Shown piece after piece: positions 1 through 6,945 of a DNA stretch of 21,293 bases. The stretch is from CAZXCQ01 sp964639275 (GTDB lineage: Bacteria; Desulfobacterota; DSM-4660; Desulfatiglandales; Desulfatiglandaceae). The notes under the pieces are model-generated. The model worked only from the letters and a program-made list of their open reading frames with translations, had not been told where the DNA came from and did not search any database. The DNA lies in NCBI GenBank assembly GCA_964639275.1, contig CAZXCQ010000089.1, forward strand, positions 1 to 21,293, read 5' to 3'. A program made the position numbers and the translations under genes. The stretch's first letter is position 1. Each line of letters opens with the position of its first letter.

Positions 1-93
1 TTAGAGGCATGTGGAAGAAAAAAAGACCCCCATGCCACACCACAATCGATCTATCTCCGGGCTTTTGAGAAGTTACGTTGGAGCGATTTTGAA

Positions 94-1263
94 TTGAATT
101 ACAGGCACGCCATAATACTATCACTGATGACCATCATCATCTACGCGTGGCCCCTGTGGCAGTGGCTGACGGCCAGCAATAGAGAGGAGCCCGGATTTGC
201 CGTTGCTCCGCTGACCGCCTCGGTGGATATGGCCCGGCCATATAAGGCCGAAGAGTTCATCGGTCCTGATTTGAGCAAAGGGATGGTCCATGCCGCCTCA
301 ATCTGCGAGCTGGCTGACGGTCGGCTTGCCGCGGTCTGGTATGGGGGTAGCAGAGAGGGGGCGGGTGACATATCCATATATCTCTCTCTGCGCAATCCCG
401 GGGGGCCCTCCTCTTGGAGCAAACCACGGGTGATTGTTGATAGAGACACCGCCTCAAAGGAGCTTCAAAGGTTTGTGAAGAAGGTGGGGAATTCTATCAT
501 CTTTGCCGATCATAAGGGTCGTCTGTGGGTGATTTACGTCACCGTCACGATGGGCGGGTGGTCTGGGAGTTCTCTAAATGTCAAGATCTCAGAGGATAGC
601 GGCTCCACCTGGACATCAAGCCAGAGACTGACGCTCAGCCCCTTTCTTAACATCAGTGAACTGGTCAGAAACAATCCGCTGCCCCTTTTAGACGGGGGTT
701 TTACCATCCCCATCTACCATGAATGTCTGGGAAAATTTCCAGAACTCCTCTGGATCAGGGAAGGTGGGCAGGATCATCGCGCGTATTTTCGAAAGTCGAG
801 AATGTACGGGGGACGGACCTTTATCCAGCCTTCTGTGGTTGCCTATGGCCCCGGCGCTGCCACGGCCTTTTATAGAAATGGCGCGGATGAAGGTGGCGTG
901 GGAGTGGCAGTGACACAAGATACCGGCGCCACCTGGTCAAGGCCACGGAATTTGGATCTGCCAAATCCTGATTCTGCCCTGAATGCCTTGCTGCTTTCCA
1001 ACGGGGCTATCCTATTGGTCTTTAACGACAGCAGACATGGCCGTGAAAATCTCCGGCTTGCCATTTCAAGGGACAGCGGGCTCGACTGGGTGCGGGTTGC
1101 AACGCTCGAGGACATGGCGGGCCAGGAGTTCTCTTACCCCTATATGATACGGGGCCGGAACGGATTGATACACCTGGTCTATACGTGGCGCAGAAAACGG
1201 ATCAAGTATCTGGTGTTCAATGAGGCCTGGATCACCGCGCAGACAAAAAAGGTATCAAGATGA
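94..1263 (+). CDS. Membrane-anchored sialidase-like BNR-repeat protein (BNR_2 type)
   Basis: Beta-propeller protein of the bacterial sialidase/neuraminidase superfamily; such proteins hydrolyse or bind terminal sugars of glycans. Three Asp boxes are visible: SEDSGSTW (about 166-173), TQDTGATW (274-281) and SRDSGLDW (325-332). Other family landmarks are a VWYGGSREG segment near 81-89, NNPLPLLDGG near 193-202 and LPNPDSALNALLL near 289-301. One hydrophobic helix at residues 7-24 suggests an anchor with the propeller outside the cytoplasm. The start is TTG at 94 with GGAG ten bases upstream, but the frame is open back to base 1, so the gene may begin before the window. It overlaps the next gene by ATGA. 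Family is clear; substrate is unknown and true sialidase activity is not shown. Confidence 0.8.
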   Translation: MNYRHAIILSLMTIIIYAWPLWQWLTASNREEPGFAVAPLTASVDMARPYKAEEFIGPDLSKGMVHAASICELADGRLAAVWYGGSREGAGDISIYLSLRNPGGPSSWSKPRVIVDRDTASKELQRFVKKVGNSIIFADHKGRLWVIYVTVTMGGWSGSSLNVKISEDSGSTWTSSQRLTLSPFLNISELVRNNPLPLLDGGFTIPIYHECLGKFPELLWIREGGQDHRAYFRKSRMYGGRTFIQPSVVAYGPGAATAFYRNGADEGGVGVAVTQDTGATWSRPRNLDLPNPDSALNALLLSNGAILLVFNDSRHGRENLRLAISRDSGLDWVRVATLEDMAGQEFSYPYMIRGRNGLIHLVYTWRRKRIKYLVFNEAWITAQTKKVSR

Positions 1264-1880
1264 CGGCATTTGCTTTCTCCTTTCTTTTTCCATTCCTTCT
1301 TGTTATGGCCTTGGTTCAATGGCTGACGCTGCCTCTTTGGAGAAGGCCTCTCGGGTGGAGGCCTACGCTTTTACACGGCATGATTTCGGCATTGATTGTG
1401 CTCATTCCATTCAAAGGGCTTTTCCTGGGCCGATGGGTGATCAGCATAAACGCCAATTTTTGCATTCCGCTCACTGCCATAGTGCTTGGCAGGGTCCTGG
1501 AAGCGGGTTTTGGGGTCAGTCTTCTGGACAGGAAGGCCCTTTTGGCCAGCTGGATATTTGGCCTTGCTGCCGGTATGGTCCTCTATCCAATGGCATTGGG
1601 GCTGGGCCGTTTTGACCCATATGGGCTTGGATGGGGCCTTTCCTGGCTGTTTTTGGTCCTGCTGGCCACCACGGTTGTCCTGCTATTCCTCGGCAACCGC
1701 CTGGGAATCATACTGATGGCCTCTGTGTTGTGTTATGACCTGAATCTGCTGGAATCGCATAACCTATGGGATTATCTGGTTGATCCGTTTTTTGTCCTCA
1801 TCTCGGTGGGTGCCTTGGGTCGTCAGCTGACAAAAAGGATCTGTGCACACAAAACCGCCCTTGCCAGAGGGGAAGGATAA
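1260..1880 (+). CDS. Polytopic inner-membrane protein of unknown function
   Basis: A 206-residue, strongly hydrophobic protein with roughly five to six predicted membrane helices (for example near residues 3-24, 40-60, 92-115, 125-145 and 148-170) and a short basic C-terminal tail. I recognise no family motif. Its ATG overlaps the stop of the sialidase-like gene (ATGA), so the two are almost certainly cotranscribed and translationally coupled. That suggests a joint role, for instance a membrane partner or transporter for the glycan handled by the BNR protein, but this is inference from position only. Confidence 0.7.
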   Translation: MTAFAFSFLFPFLLVMALVQWLTLPLWRRPLGWRPTLLHGMISALIVLIPFKGLFLGRWVISINANFCIPLTAIVLGRVLEAGFGVSLLDRKALLASWIFGLAAGMVLYPMALGLGRFDPYGLGWGLSWLFLVLLATTVVLLFLGNRLGIILMASVLCYDLNLLESHNLWDYLVDPFFVLISVGALGRQLTKRICAHKTALARGEG

Positions 1881-1913
1881 GGGGACAAAGGCGCAATTCC
1901 TGCGAAGGGCCTT

Positions 1914-2033
1914 TTGAAGTTTGTGGTTGATATCACACAGGCTTTTGGTATCATCCTCCTGGGGAGAGTAAGAATGGATGCTGGAGGGTTCTGGATGCCC
2001 ATTCTCATCAAGGCCGGCAAGAGGGCTTCTTGA
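1914..2033 (+). CDS. Possible 39-residue small protein between two operon genes
   Basis: Between the unknown membrane protein and the methyltransferase, the same frame reopens after the TAA at 1878-1880 and runs to TGA at 2031-2033. A TTG at 1914 has AAGGG about five bases upstream. It would encode a 39-residue peptide beginning MKFVVDITQAFGIILLG, with a short hydrophobic stretch and a basic tail (IKAGKRAS). Residue composition looks protein-like rather than random. It fills most of an otherwise unexplained 167-base gap, and its stop lies 14 bases before the next ATG. Short membrane peptides occur in glycan clusters, but I cannot assign a family. It could be chance. Confidence 0.35.
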   Translation: MKFVVDITQAFGIILLGRVRMDAGGFWMPILIKAGKRAS

Positions 2034-2047
2034 TAAAGGGACACAGT

Positions 2048-2638
2048 ATGCTCAAAAAGGCCCTGGCGCGAATTCACGACCTGTTTAACAATAAGACCAT
2101 CCGGTCGGTCCTTTCAAAGCTCCGATACCTTGTCTTCTTGGTCGTCTTTATCATATTTGTCCCGTTTATACGACCTTTATGGTTTTGGCCCGGCTTCTTT
2201 GTCACCCTCTTCGGCGAGCTGATTCAGGTCTGGTGTTTTGCCTCTCTGGAGAAAAACCGGGTCCTGGCAAACCGGGGGCTCTATATGTTGACGCGAAATC
2301 CCATGTATTTGGGCCGTTTTTTTGTGTTACTCGGATTTCTGGTCCTTGCCGGCAATATCTGGATAATCATTTTCTTTACCGTGCTCTATTATTTCTATAT
2401 GGTCAATCGCGTAAGACGCGAGGAAAAAAAGCTGCGAGAGGTGTTTGGAGAGGCATATGAAGGCTATTGCCGGGATGTAAACCGTTTTGTCCCTTCGCTC
2501 AAAGGGATTGACTGGCGATCGTTCTGGATATTTAAGTGGGACGTCCTTGTCGAAAATAACGGTCACTGGAATTTTATGGCAGTGGTTTTTTGTTATGTCT
2601 TATTCTATTTTTTTGCCTTTTTTTATCGCGAGATATGA
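2048..2638 (+). CDS. ICMT/PEMT-family membrane methyltransferase-like protein
   Basis: Integral membrane protein resembling the isoprenylcysteine carboxyl methyltransferase / phospholipid methyltransferase family, which uses S-adenosylmethionine. The C-terminal signature is clear: LTRNPMYLGRFF (where families have RNPxY), two hydrophobic helices, then NRVRREEKKL and FGEAYEGYCRDVNRFVP, the charged SAM-site region ending in R-F-x-P. Three to four membrane segments lie in the first 140 residues and another ends the protein. I chose ATG 2048 because AAGGG sits seven bases upstream at 2036-2040; a TTG at 2030 in frame is weaker. The protein is 196 residues from this start, normal for the family. 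The substrate cannot be told; the setting suggests a lipid or lipid-linked sugar. Confidence 0.8.
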   Translation: MLKKALARIHDLFNNKTIRSVLSKLRYLVFLVVFIIFVPFIRPLWFWPGFFVTLFGELIQVWCFASLEKNRVLANRGLYMLTRNPMYLGRFFVLLGFLVLAGNIWIIIFFTVLYYFYMVNRVRREEKKLREVFGEAYEGYCRDVNRFVPSLKGIDWRSFWIFKWDVLVENNGHWNFMAVVFCYVLFYFFAFFYREI

Positions 2639-2659
2639 AATGGCAGAGAGAGGGCCGGT

Positions 2660-3616
2660 ATGAACCAGGCCTTGCCCCCGGAGATTTCCATCGTCATCCC
2701 AATCTTTAATGAGGCCCCGAATCTCCAGCCGTTGGTTGAGGGCGTATGTGATGTAATGCGTACCATGGGACGTCGCTTTGAACTGATCTTGGTAGACGAT
2801 GGCAGCACCGATGACACCCGAAAGGTCCTGGATGCCATAAGACCGGAGAACCCGCAGATGCGGGTCGTGATCCTGAGACGCAATTTTGGTCAGGGTGCCG
2901 CCATGACCGCCGGTTTTGACCATGCCAGGGGTGAGATCGTCGTCACCATGGATGGAGACCTCCAGAGTGATCCGGCCAATATCCCCCACCTGATAGCCAA
3001 ACTGGAGGAGGGATATGACCTGGTTAATGGATGGCGGCGCGACCGAAAAGACCCGTTCCTTTCAAGGCGTCTCCCCTCGATCCTGGCCAACTGGCTGATA
3101 GGGGTTGCCACAGGGGTGAGGCTTCACGACTACGGATGTACCCTCAAGGCCTCACGCGCTGATCTGGCCAAACAGCTCCTTCTCTATGGCGAGCTACACC
3201 GCTTTATCCCTGCACTGGCCAGTTTTTATGGTGCAAGGATCGCAGAGGTGGTGGTGAGCCACCATCCCCGAAAGATGGGAAAAAGCAAATACGGGATCAG
3301 CCGCACCTATCGAGTCCTCCTGGATCTATTCCTGATCCTGTTCTTCCAGAAGTTCGCGACCCGTCCCCTCCAGTTTTTTGGGCTCAGCGGGGGGGTCCTC
3401 TTTTTCATCGGCCTTGTGATCGAACTCCACCTGACATGGGTAAAGTTATGGGGAGGAGAGGATATCGGAGGGAGACCCCTCTTGCTCCTGGGTGCCCTGT
3501 TGATAATCACAGGCATCGTCCTGGCCGGCATAGGTCTTTTGGCAGAGTTGGTGGTCCGGATCTACTATGAATCGTCAGGTAAGCGGATCTATGCCGTGCG
3601 CGAGGTCTTGGAGTGA
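2660..3616 (+). CDS. GT2 glycosyltransferase, GtrB/DPM1/ArnC-like, with C-terminal membrane helices
   Basis: Inverting GT-A glycosyltransferase that, in its relatives, transfers a sugar from a nucleotide sugar to undecaprenyl (or dolichyl) phosphate on the cytoplasmic face. Seen: ISIVIPIFNEAPNL at residues 9-22, VDDGSTDDT at 45-53, NFGQGAAMTAGFDHARGEI at 75-92, and the metal-binding MDGDLQSDP at 97-105 (DxD form D98-G-D100). Two membrane helices follow (about 236-257 and 273-297), the layout of the GtrB/ArnC group. Length 318 is typical. It follows the methyltransferase by about 20 bases, and its TGA overlaps the GTG of the next gene. The product is probably a polyprenyl-phosphate sugar donor for envelope glycosylation; which sugar is unknown. 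Confidence 0.9.
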   Translation: MNQALPPEISIVIPIFNEAPNLQPLVEGVCDVMRTMGRRFELILVDDGSTDDTRKVLDAIRPENPQMRVVILRRNFGQGAAMTAGFDHARGEIVVTMDGDLQSDPANIPHLIAKLEEGYDLVNGWRRDRKDPFLSRRLPSILANWLIGVATGVRLHDYGCTLKASRADLAKQLLLYGELHRFIPALASFYGARIAEVVVSHHPRKMGKSKYGISRTYRVLLDLFLILFFQKFATRPLQFFGLSGGVLFFIGLVIELHLTWVKLWGGEDIGGRPLLLLGALLIITGIVLAGIGLLAELVVRIYYESSGKRIYAVREVLE

Positions 3617-4542
3617 AGGCGAATTTGCCTCGATGGCTGAGGTGGGTGATAAGGGCGGGTGTCAGCGGGGCGCTGCTGTTGTGGCTCTTCTCGCGGTATG
3701 ATCTGAGGGGGATCTGGACATCCTTCCAAGACCTCTCAGTGGTTGTCTGGCTCTTTGCCTTTTTGATGAGTCTGACGGCGCAGGTCCTGAGCAGCATCCG
3801 ATGGTGGCTCTTGTCAAACAGCCTCGCCTTCCCGGGAAGATGGCCGACCTATCTGGGGTTCTATTTTGTCGGGATGTATTTTAACCTCTTCCTGCCGACC
3901 GGGATAGGCGGTGACGTGTTTAAGGCCCATTTCCTCTCAAGGGGGGAGGGCAAGAAGCTCTTGGCCGCTTACAGTGTTGTCGGTGACCGGGTCTTCGGGC
4001 TTGCCACCATGTTGCTCATCGGGGCCACCATGGTATGGTTTTGGCCGGACCTCCTCCCTGGGCCCTTTGTCATCTTTCTCTCGCTTGCTGCACTGGTCCT
4101 CCTGTTTGCTCTGGCCGGATTTCCGCTTTTCCATCGGGCGATTGTCGGTTTGTGGCCCGGGCTTTCCCGGTATGTCTCTGATCTATCCAAACTCTGGCAG
4201 CGACCCATGAGATTGTTGGCGGTTCTGGGGCTCTCGTTCTCTCTTCAGGTCCTGGGGATGGGGGCCGTTGCCGTACTCGGGGCGGGAATAGGGATCAAAC
4301 TCCCGTTGGCGTTTTATTTTGCCAGCGTTCCGATGGTGGCACTCATAATGATAATTCCCATCAGCTTTAACGGTATCGGGGTGAGGGAAGGGGCATTTGT
4401 CTATCTCTTGGGGCTCAAAGGGATTCAACCCGAGCCTGCCTTTAGTCTCGGGCTTCTCTTTTTTTCAGTACAGGTGGCTGCAAGCCTTGTGGGTGGAATG
4501 GCCTATGCCCTGGGCGTTCATCGCAGATCGATAAATGATTGA
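3613..4542 (+). CDS. UPF0104/YbhN-type flippase-domain membrane protein
   Basis: Polytopic protein of the lysylphosphatidylglycerol-synthase transmembrane (flippase-like, UPF0104) family. Landmarks are SSIRWWLLSNSL near residues 60-71, GFYFVGMYFNLFLPTGIGGDVFKAHFL near 82-108, a GDRVFG segment near 125-130, and ISFNGIGVREGAFVYLLG near 249-266; these are the conserved loops of the family. About eight hydrophobic helices. Start is GTG at 3613 inside a GTGA overlap with the GT2 gene, so the two are translationally coupled. Paired GT2 plus flippase-domain genes are common and suggest moving the GT2 product across the membrane. That role is inference; no catalytic aminoacyl-transferase domain is present. 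Confidence 0.85.
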   Translation: MKANLPRWLRWVIRAGVSGALLLWLFSRYDLRGIWTSFQDLSVVVWLFAFLMSLTAQVLSSIRWWLLSNSLAFPGRWPTYLGFYFVGMYFNLFLPTGIGGDVFKAHFLSRGEGKKLLAAYSVVGDRVFGLATMLLIGATMVWFWPDLLPGPFVIFLSLAALVLLFALAGFPLFHRAIVGLWPGLSRYVSDLSKLWQRPMRLLAVLGLSFSLQVLGMGAVAVLGAGIGIKLPLAFYFASVPMVALIMIIPISFNGIGVREGAFVYLLGLKGIQPEPAFSLGLLFFSVQVAASLVGGMAYALGVHRRSIND

Positions 4543-4575
4543 GAGATCGGCCTGCCCGGGGTTGATCGCAAGATG

Positions 4576-4669
4576 GTATCAATATAGCTTTCTTCAAAAT
4601 TAGAACTGAGACAGGGAAATGGGGGTTCGGAATCCCCATTGCCCGGGTTTCAAACGGCCAAAGTGTTAC
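4576..4669 (+). mobile_element. MITE-like 94-bp palindromic element, copy A
   Basis: One of three exactly 94-bp copies (others at 14583-14676, inverted, and 16122-16215). It starts GTATCAATATAGC and ends in AAAGTGTTAC; the ends are imperfect inverted repeats. A central hairpin closes on the loop TTCGGAA. It is flanked by GCAAGATG (4568-4575) and GCAAGCTG (4670-4677), an 8-bp direct repeat with one mismatch, as expected for a target-site duplication. It lies between the flippase-domain gene and lptF and encodes no protein. Confidence 0.8.
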
Positions 4670-4713
4670 GCAAGCTGTTGTTTCGGGGTGAAATCTGAAA
4701 AAGGCCTGAAGAA

Positions 4714-5853
4714 TTGACCCTTTACAAATACATCCTCAACGAGATATGGCCCACCTTTTTTGCCAGCCTCTTTGTCATGGTCTTTATTATGGTGGCATCG
4801 CAGATGCTGTCCATCACCGAGCTGATCATCACGCGGGGGGTTAACGCCGTTCAGGTCGTGGGGATTGTTGTCTACCTGTTGCCCGACATCGTGTCATTCG
4901 CCCTGCCGGCCGTCAGCCTCATCGCCGTTGTGGTAGCCTTCTTGCGTCTGTCCGCCGACAGCGAGATTATCGCCTTAAAGTCATGTGGTATTAGTCTCTA
5001 TCAGATGCTTGTGCCGGTGGTCGGGCTGTCCCTCTTGGGGTTTTTGTTTGCACTCGCCATGGGGGTCTTCGTGGTGCCATGGGGGAACAGATCTTTTAAG
5101 GACCTGGTCTTCCGGATCGCCGAATCAGAGGCCAACGTGGGGATAAAGGAGCGGGTTTTCTCCGAGCCCTTTGACAATGTGTTTTTTTATGTCAACAGGT
5201 ATTCCAGCCGGGATAAGCTCCTCAAGGATGTCTTTGTCGTAGACAGACGGGATAAGGAGGTCACAAACACCGTTGTGGCAGAAGAGGCACGAATCCTGCT
5301 TCACCCCGATAAGAGGGTCATCACCCTCCGGTTTTTGAGAGGGACCATTTTTTTGGCAGAGAAGGACATGAAATCGGCCAGGACCATCGGGTTTAAGAGC
5401 TATGACCTGAATATCAGCCTGAAGGATCTCATGGCCGGGCTCGCCTCGAGAAAGAAAAAACCGCATGAGTTATCGGTCCGAGAACTCCTCAAACAGCTTG
5501 AGGATCTACCCAAAGGCGAGGTAAGATACAACGAAATCATGAGAGAACTCCTTGAAAAGGGTTCAATGCCCCTGGCGGTGTTTCTGATGGGTATTATTGG
5601 AGTGCCCCTCGGTGCCCGTCTGAAGGCACGGGGGCGTTCGGCCGGAATCGGGGTGAGCCTGGCGATATTCTCTACCTACTATCTGTGCCTTGCGGGCATG
5701 AGGAGTGTCTGTTCATCCGGGATCCTCTCTCCGGCGATCGCTGTGTGGATTCCGGACTTCTTTTTGTTGATCTCCTGTTTCTATCTCTTGAGACGCGCGG
5801 CAGAAGAACGGCCCATCAACTTTTTGGCCGGCCTGAGACAAGAAAGGGCCTGA
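4714..5853 (+). CDS. lptF: LPS export permease LptF
   Basis: Inner-membrane permease subunit that, with LptG and the ATPase LptB, extracts lipopolysaccharide from the inner membrane and feeds the Lpt bridge. Seen: N-terminal YILNEIWPTFFASLFV helix start, a second and third helix with LPDIVSFALPAVSLIAVVVAF, the family segment SADSEIIALKSCGISLYQML near residues 89-108, a soluble beta-jellyroll region of about 200 residues, and three C-terminal helices containing MPLAVFLMGIIGVPLGARLK. Length 379 is typical. The start is TTG at 4714, which aligns with other LptF N-termini; upstream Shine-Dalgarno is weak. It is followed 15 bases later by lptG. LptB and LptC are not in the window. Confidence 0.93.
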   Translation: MTLYKYILNEIWPTFFASLFVMVFIMVASQMLSITELIITRGVNAVQVVGIVVYLLPDIVSFALPAVSLIAVVVAFLRLSADSEIIALKSCGISLYQMLVPVVGLSLLGFLFALAMGVFVVPWGNRSFKDLVFRIAESEANVGIKERVFSEPFDNVFFYVNRYSSRDKLLKDVFVVDRRDKEVTNTVVAEEARILLHPDKRVITLRFLRGTIFLAEKDMKSARTIGFKSYDLNISLKDLMAGLASRKKKPHELSVRELLKQLEDLPKGEVRYNEIMRELLEKGSMPLAVFLMGIIGVPLGARLKARGRSAGIGVSLAIFSTYYLCLAGMRSVCSSGILSPAIAVWIPDFFLLISCFYLLRRAAEERPINFLAGLRQERA

Positions 5854-5868
5854 CCGGACCTTGGATAG

Positions 5869-6945
5869 ATGAAAATATTATCCAGATATTTCTCAAGAGA
5901 ATTTCTCAAACTGTTTGTGCTGCTGGAGTTTGTCTTTTTGTCGATGTATCTGCTCATCCAGTTTATCCTCTCACTGGATGACTTTGTCGAGGCCAATGCA
6001 CCCAACAGTCTGATGGTGCTCTATCTGCTCTATAATACCCCCCTGATTGTTGTTCAGCTTGTACCGGTGGCCACCCTCATATCAGTCATCGTGATGTTCT
6101 GTTTGATGGCGAAGAATAACGAGATCACCGCCATGAAATCGTGCGGATTGAGTGTCTTGCGGGTTTCCGTTCCGACGATAATAGTTTCCATACTGATTTC
6201 CATAGGTGTATTTCTCATCTCCGAGCTGGTTGTTCCTTACTCTATCGCCAGGGCCAACCAGATATGGCAGGTGCGATTGAATAAGGGCGGGAACGCAGGT
6301 TTTTACGGCCAGGACCATATCTGGTACAGGGGGTCGGGTTCTATCTATCGGATCAGGCATTTCGATTCCAAAAAGGCGATGATGGAGGACCTCACATTTT
6401 ATTTTTTTGATGATTCCTTTAGGGTAACCAGGAAGATAGATGCCAGACGGGCAATCTTTGCTGGCAACCAATGGGAGATCCAGGAGGGGATCGAGCAGAG
6501 GATGACGAGCGAAGGGGGTTACGACTTGGAGCGGTTTGACAGGATATCCCTGGCACTCCCTGAAAGGCCTGATGCCTTTATCAGGACCCCCAAGAAGCCA
6601 GAAGAGATGAGCTACTGGCAGCTAAGGCGCTATGCAAAGAGGATCAGAGAAGAGGGATATGATGCCACGGAATATTCGGTGGATATGAATATCAAGCTGG
6701 CCTATCCCCTGATCAATGTCATACTGGTCCTTATCGGAATTCCCATCGCCCTGGGGACTCGAAAGGGGGGTACGCCGCTGGCCATATCGCTCGGGATCGG
6801 TATCTGTTTTTTCTACCTGATCGCTCTCGGGCTTTCCCGCTCGCTCGGGCTCTCGGGCCTTTTGCCACCCGGGCTTTCAGCCTGGTCCGCGAACATCGTC
6901 TTTTTTCTACTGGGTGTCTATTTGATGATGCGTTTGGAGACCTGA
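5869..6945 (+). CDS. lptG: LPS export permease LptG
   Basis: Partner of LptF in the LptB2FG transporter. The sequence has the same architecture: N-terminal helices (MKILSRYFSREFLKLFVLL), the conserved segment NNEITAMKSCGLSVLRVSVP near residues 84-103, a periplasmic jellyroll domain, and C-terminal helices with YPLINVILVLIGIPIALGTRKGG followed by a final helix. Length 358 is normal. Start ATG at 5869. The stop TGA overlaps the next ATG (TGATG), so expression of the downstream sugar-phosphate transferase is probably coupled to LPS export genes. Confidence 0.93.
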   Translation: MKILSRYFSREFLKLFVLLEFVFLSMYLLIQFILSLDDFVEANAPNSLMVLYLLYNTPLIVVQLVPVATLISVIVMFCLMAKNNEITAMKSCGLSVLRVSVPTIIVSILISIGVFLISELVVPYSIARANQIWQVRLNKGGNAGFYGQDHIWYRGSGSIYRIRHFDSKKAMMEDLTFYFFDDSFRVTRKIDARRAIFAGNQWEIQEGIEQRMTSEGGYDLERFDRISLALPERPDAFIRTPKKPEEMSYWQLRRYAKRIREEGYDATEYSVDMNIKLAYPLINVILVLIGIPIALGTRKGGTPLAISLGIGICFFYLIALGLSRSLGLSGLLPPGLSAWSANIVFFLLGVYLMMRLET

